Source: Deltaproteobacteria bacterium
GTDB lineage: Bacteria > Desulfobacterota > Desulfobacteria > Desulfobacterales > UBA11574
Reading direction: 5' to 3'
DNA length: 16,207 nucleotides
Assembly (NCBI GenBank): GCA_019314155.1
Contig: JAFCZV010000024.1
Coordinates: forward strand, 1 to 16,207
The notes under the pieces are model-generated. The model made no database searches. It was not told the origin of the DNA and was given only the letters and a program-made list of their open reading frames with translations. A program made the translations under genes and the position numbers. Position 1 is the stretch's first letter. Each line of letters begins with the position of its first letter. Positions 13,696 through 16,207 of the stretch are shown in pieces.

Positions 13696-14445
13696 ATGCC
13701 GTTTTCAATTGCACTTGCGGGAAAAGGAGGCACCGGGAAAACAACCGTTGCAGGTCTGCTCATCAAATATCTGATAAAGACGGGTAAGACGCCTGTTCTT
13801 GCGGTGGATGCAGACAGTAATGCAAACTTAAATGAAGTTTGCGGCCTTGAAGTCACCGATACCCTTGGCAATGCTCGTGAAGAAATGAAAAAGGGAATCG
13901 TGCCCAGCGGAATGACAAAGGACATTTTTATGGATATGAAACTGCAGCAGGCGGTTGTGGAAGACGACGGATTCGACCTCGTTGTTATGGGACAACCTGA
14001 AGGCCAGGGATGTTATTGTGCTGCAAATACTCTTCTCACAGGATTTCTGGAGAAACTGACGGGCAATTATCCTTACATCGTCATGGATAATGAAGCTGGA
14101 ATGGAGCACATCAGCCGGCTAACCACAAGTAATGTCGACGTTCTCCTCACGATTTCAGACACCTCCCGACGCGGGCTACAGGCGGCCATTCGAATTAACG
14201 ATCTGGCAAAAGATTTGAATATTGGTGTCTCCAAAAGCTATTTAATAATCAATCAGACGAAAGAAGCTCCGTCCAATACCGTTCTGAACATAATTAAAGA
14301 AAATGGGATAGAGCTTGCCGGAACCATACCGGAAGACCGAACAGTATACGAATATGATCTGAATGGTCGTCCGACCATCGAACTGCCGGAAGACAATACG
14401 GCGGTTTTAGCTGCATATGAAATATTTGATAAAATAATCGAGTAG
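13696..14445 (+). CDS. cooC: CooC/AcsF-type ATPase, CODH nickel-insertion accessory protein
   Basis: A 249-residue MinD/NifH-like ATPase that helps insert nickel into carbon monoxide dehydrogenase / acetyl-CoA synthase. It has the deviant Walker A GKGGTGKTT (9-17) starting right at the N-terminus, the switch I segment AVDADSNANL, and the paired cysteines C106-x-C108 (GCYCAAN) that in CooC bind metal between two subunits. The MDNEAGMEHISR segment is also typical. I chose the ATG at 13696, with GGAAAGGA about 11 bases upstream; an in-frame TTG at 13675 would place that ribosome binding site inside the gene. No CODH or ACS gene is in the window, so its client lies elsewhere. The AcuC-like gene follows after 35 bases. 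Confidence 0.9.
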   Translation: MPFSIALAGKGGTGKTTVAGLLIKYLIKTGKTPVLAVDADSNANLNEVCGLEVTDTLGNAREEMKKGIVPSGMTKDIFMDMKLQQAVVEDDGFDLVVMGQPEGQGCYCAANTLLTGFLEKLTGNYPYIVMDNEAGMEHISRLTTSNVDVLLTISDTSRRGLQAAIRINDLAKDLNIGVSKSYLIINQTKEAPSNTVLNIIKENGIELAGTIPEDRTVYEYDLNGRPTIELPEDNTAVLAAYEIFDKIIE

Positions 14446-14461
14446 CGCCTTTTGTGACGAC

Positions 14462-14503
14462 ATGAAAAGAACAGGCTTTCTTGCTTCACTATACAGGCCC
14501 TAA
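14462..14503 (+). pseudogene. Out-of-frame original start of the AcuC-like gene
   Basis: An ATG 17 bases after cooC opens MKRTGFLASLYRP and stops. The first six residues look like the first strand of HDAC-family proteins (a TG-hydrophobic start, as in TGLVLDE of HDAC6), while the adjacent frame continues with FLLHYTGPNHPESPERL, the next part of the family. This is best explained by a small deletion that is not a multiple of three, or by a base-call or assembly error. Confidence 0.5.
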
Positions 14504-15398
14504 CCATCCTGAATCGCCGGAGAGACTTAAGGCTATTTATCAAGGGATAAAACAAGCCGGTCTCCTTCCAAATCTGATCTTAATTCAGGCGATTCAGGCA
14601 GATTTAGAGTGGATTGAAACTGTCCATTCAAAAAATTATATCAAACGCTTTGAAGCTGCATGCCACTCGACCACTTCCACCTTTGACTTTCCGGACAACC
14701 AAATATGCGTTGATACTTTTAAGATTGCGCTTCTGGCCGTTGGCGGTGTACTCGATGCCGTACGACGGGTCATGACCGGTCAAATAGATAATGCTTTTTG
14801 TGCTGTCAGACCTCCGGGTCATCATGCTGAACATGAATCAGCCATGGGATTCTGCTTTTTCAACAACGTTGCAATAGCCGCCAAATATCTTCAAGCAGAA
14901 TGGGGCATTCAACGGGTTGGAATAGTTGATTTCGACGTGCATCATGGGAACGGCACCCAACACATTTTTGAAAAAGATCCTACGGTATTCTATTACTCCA
15001 TTCATCAGCACCCGACATTCGCTTTTCCAGGAACCGGTCGTGTATTTGAAACCGGCGACGGTGAAGGAGAGGGATCGACCCGGAATTATCCGGTTCTGCC
15101 TGGTCATGGGGACAAGGAATACCAGGGTCTTGTGGAAAGAGATCTTATGCCGGTGATGGAAGCATTCAGCCCTGAAGTGATCTTGGTATCGACGGGTTTT
15201 GATGCCCATGTCGATGACGACATGTCAGACATACAACTTTCAACAGACGGCTATTCAAGGATAATGCAAAGGATCGTAGCGCTGGCGGAACATTGCTCAA
15301 ACGGAAGATTGATTTCCGTTCTTGAAGGAGGATACTGCATAAAACGCTTACCGGAACTGGCTGTGAACCATGTCAAAATTTTATTGAACCTAAGTTGA
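14481..15398 (+). CDS. acuC: AcuC-like histone-deacetylase-family protein, probably disrupted N-terminus
   Basis: A 305-residue zinc deacetylase of the histone deacetylase superfamily (class II-like). Catalytic features are intact: the His pair H114-H115 in RPPGHHAEH, zinc ligands D152 and H154 in DFDVHHGNGT, D241 in TGFDAH, and the active-site Tyr Y285 in LEGGY. In Bacillus, AcuC removes acetyl groups from acetyl-CoA synthetase. The listed start is a TTG with a weak ACAGG before it. Just upstream an ATG at 14462 opens MKRTGF, which resembles the usual N-terminal strand of the family, but that frame ends at 14501-14503. About 5-8 residues and the reading phase seem lost between the two. The next gene, AcuB-like, supports an AcuC role. 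Confidence 0.85.
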   Translation: MLHYTGPNHPESPERLKAIYQGIKQAGLLPNLILIQAIQADLEWIETVHSKNYIKRFEAACHSTTSTFDFPDNQICVDTFKIALLAVGGVLDAVRRVMTGQIDNAFCAVRPPGHHAEHESAMGFCFFNNVAIAAKYLQAEWGIQRVGIVDFDVHHGNGTQHIFEKDPTVFYYSIHQHPTFAFPGTGRVFETGDGEGEGSTRNYPVLPGHGDKEYQGLVERDLMPVMEAFSPEVILVSTGFDAHVDDDMSDIQLSTDGYSRIMQRIVALAEHCSNGRLISVLEGGYCIKRLPELAVNHVKILLNLS

Positions 15399-15545
15399 AC
15401 ATCTAACGCAAATCCTTCTGATACGGAGAAACAAAAAGGATCGAGAATGTTCAATTGTCTTTGACACAGAAATTTGTCGTTTAGAAGGTTTTGGCCAAAA
15501 CATGAAAAATTAAAGGGCTAAGATCTACAACCATTGGAGGCTAAA

Positions 15546-16207
15546 ATGTTTATCAGCAAAATAATGACCAGAAATCCCGTCACCGTTGACCAAGACGCTG
15601 ATATCTTACACGCACAGGAACTAATGTCCAAACATCAGTTCCACCAGCTTCCCGTGGTCGACGCGCATAATTTTCTTATCGGAATCGTCACGGATCGTGA
15701 TATAAGAAGTGCTTTGCCGTCTTCTCATCTGGAAGATGACCCCGGCAAGGCAGAATGGAAACGTTTTTCAGAAATTAAAATTAAAGATGTTATGACAAAA
15801 GATCCTGTCGCCATTTCTCCTTTATATACCCTTCAAGACGCCCTTCTTCTGTTGCAAAAAAAACGTGTCGGAGCATTTCCTGTTGTCGATGAAGCGGGTA
15901 TTCTTAAGGGGGTTATCTCTGTTAGCGACCTGTTAAGAGAATTCATCACCGTCTTGGGGTTAGAAGAACCCGGAACGCTGTTATGCATTATCGTTGAGAA
16001 TAAAATCGGGCAAATGAAAAAAATCGTCGATGCCATTACCGAGGAACATATTTCATTCGGTAGTGTTCTGGTTGCCAGATACTGGGAAGAGGGAAAGCGG
16101 GCTGTTTTTCCATATCTTTTAACTCAAAATATCGGTCCGTTGAAAAGAAAACTTAAAAATATGGGGTATACATTGCTCGACCCAATGGATTGGTATGTTG
16201 ATCACTG
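15546..16207 (+). CDS. acuB: AcuB-like CBS-domain protein, cut by the window end
   Basis: An open frame of 220 codons with no stop before the window ends. It starts MFISKIMTRNPVTVD and has two CBS domains, about 1-58 (HQLPVVDAHNFLIGIVTDRDIR) and 78-136 (IKDVMTKDPVAISP to GVISVSDLLREF), which bind adenine nucleotides. Residues from about 143 (LLCIIVENKIGQMKKIVDAI) look like an ACT-type regulatory domain. CBS plus ACT is the AcuB arrangement, and the protein is probably almost complete at 220 residues. A GGAGG six bases before the ATG gives a clear start. It follows the AcuC-like gene after 147 bases, like the acuB-acuC pair of Bacillus. A general CBS sensor is the alternative. Confidence 0.85.
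   Translation, partial: MFISKIMTRNPVTVDQDADILHAQELMSKHQFHQLPVVDAHNFLIGIVTDRDIRSALPSSHLEDDPGKAEWKRFSEIKIKDVMTKDPVAISPLYTLQDALLLLQKKRVGAFPVVDEAGILKGVISVSDLLREFITVLGLEEPGTLLCIIVENKIGQMKKIVDAITEEHISFGSVLVARYWEEGKRAVFPYLLTQNIGPLKRKLKNMGYTLLDPMDWYVDH

Overview
The window reads as chromosomal DNA of an anaerobic, fatty-acid-oxidising deltaproteobacterium, most likely a sulfate reducer of the Desulfobacterales type. This is inferred from the gene mix: an HdrC/HdrB iron-sulfur pair, an ETF:quinone oxidoreductase, an acyl-CoA dehydrogenase, a CooC-type CODH maturation ATPase, an AcuC/AcuB pair and a double-membrane lipid transporter. No phage, plasmid, transposase, CRISPR, rRNA or tRNA was seen.

Layout. 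76-1307: two paralogous cytidylate-kinase-like genes, convergent, with interlocked stop codons. 1308-1728: gene-free. 1729-3166 (minus): hdrC-hdrB operon with a good sigma-70-like promoter holding a palindrome in its spacer. 3167-4056: almost 900 bp without a gene but full of structure: a run of small hairpins, two opposed arrays of an 8-bp repeat, a terminator-like hairpin and two copies of a CCACGGGC hairpin. 4057-7728 (plus): a four-gene MCE/Mla lipid transport operon (STAS-permease, ATPase, MCE protein, PqiC-like lipoprotein). 7920-8192: an HU-type DNA-binding protein. 8193-8610: gene-free, with a probable terminator and a perfect 15-bp-stem hairpin. 8611-10284: ETF-QO, overlapping tail to tail with ubiB. 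13452-10279 (minus): operon acyl-CoA dehydrogenase, short phasin-like protein, UbiB/AarF-like kinase. 13696-14445: cooC. 14481-15398: AcuC-like deacetylase. 15546-end: AcuB-like CBS protein, cut by the window edge.

How the genes fit together. Acyl-CoA dehydrogenase would pass electrons to ETF, and ETF-QO would pass them to membrane (mena)quinone; UbiB is a family tied to quinone and lipid handling. HdrCB is another possible electron-transfer module, but its partner is not here. CooC serves CODH/acetyl-CoA synthase, and AcuC/AcuB resemble the Bacillus module controlling acetyl-CoA synthetase acetylation, so the right end may concern acetyl-CoA economy. The MCE operon moves lipids between the inner and outer membranes.

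The most notable oddities are two genes only about 2 kb apart, the phasin-like gene and the AcuC-like gene, whose expected start codon and family-like beginning lie out of frame with the conserved body. Either these are real 5' lesions with rescue by TTG starts, or they are local sequence errors. I did not find a convincing wholly new system; the strongest leads are these two broken starts and the repeat-rich spacer at 3340-4011.
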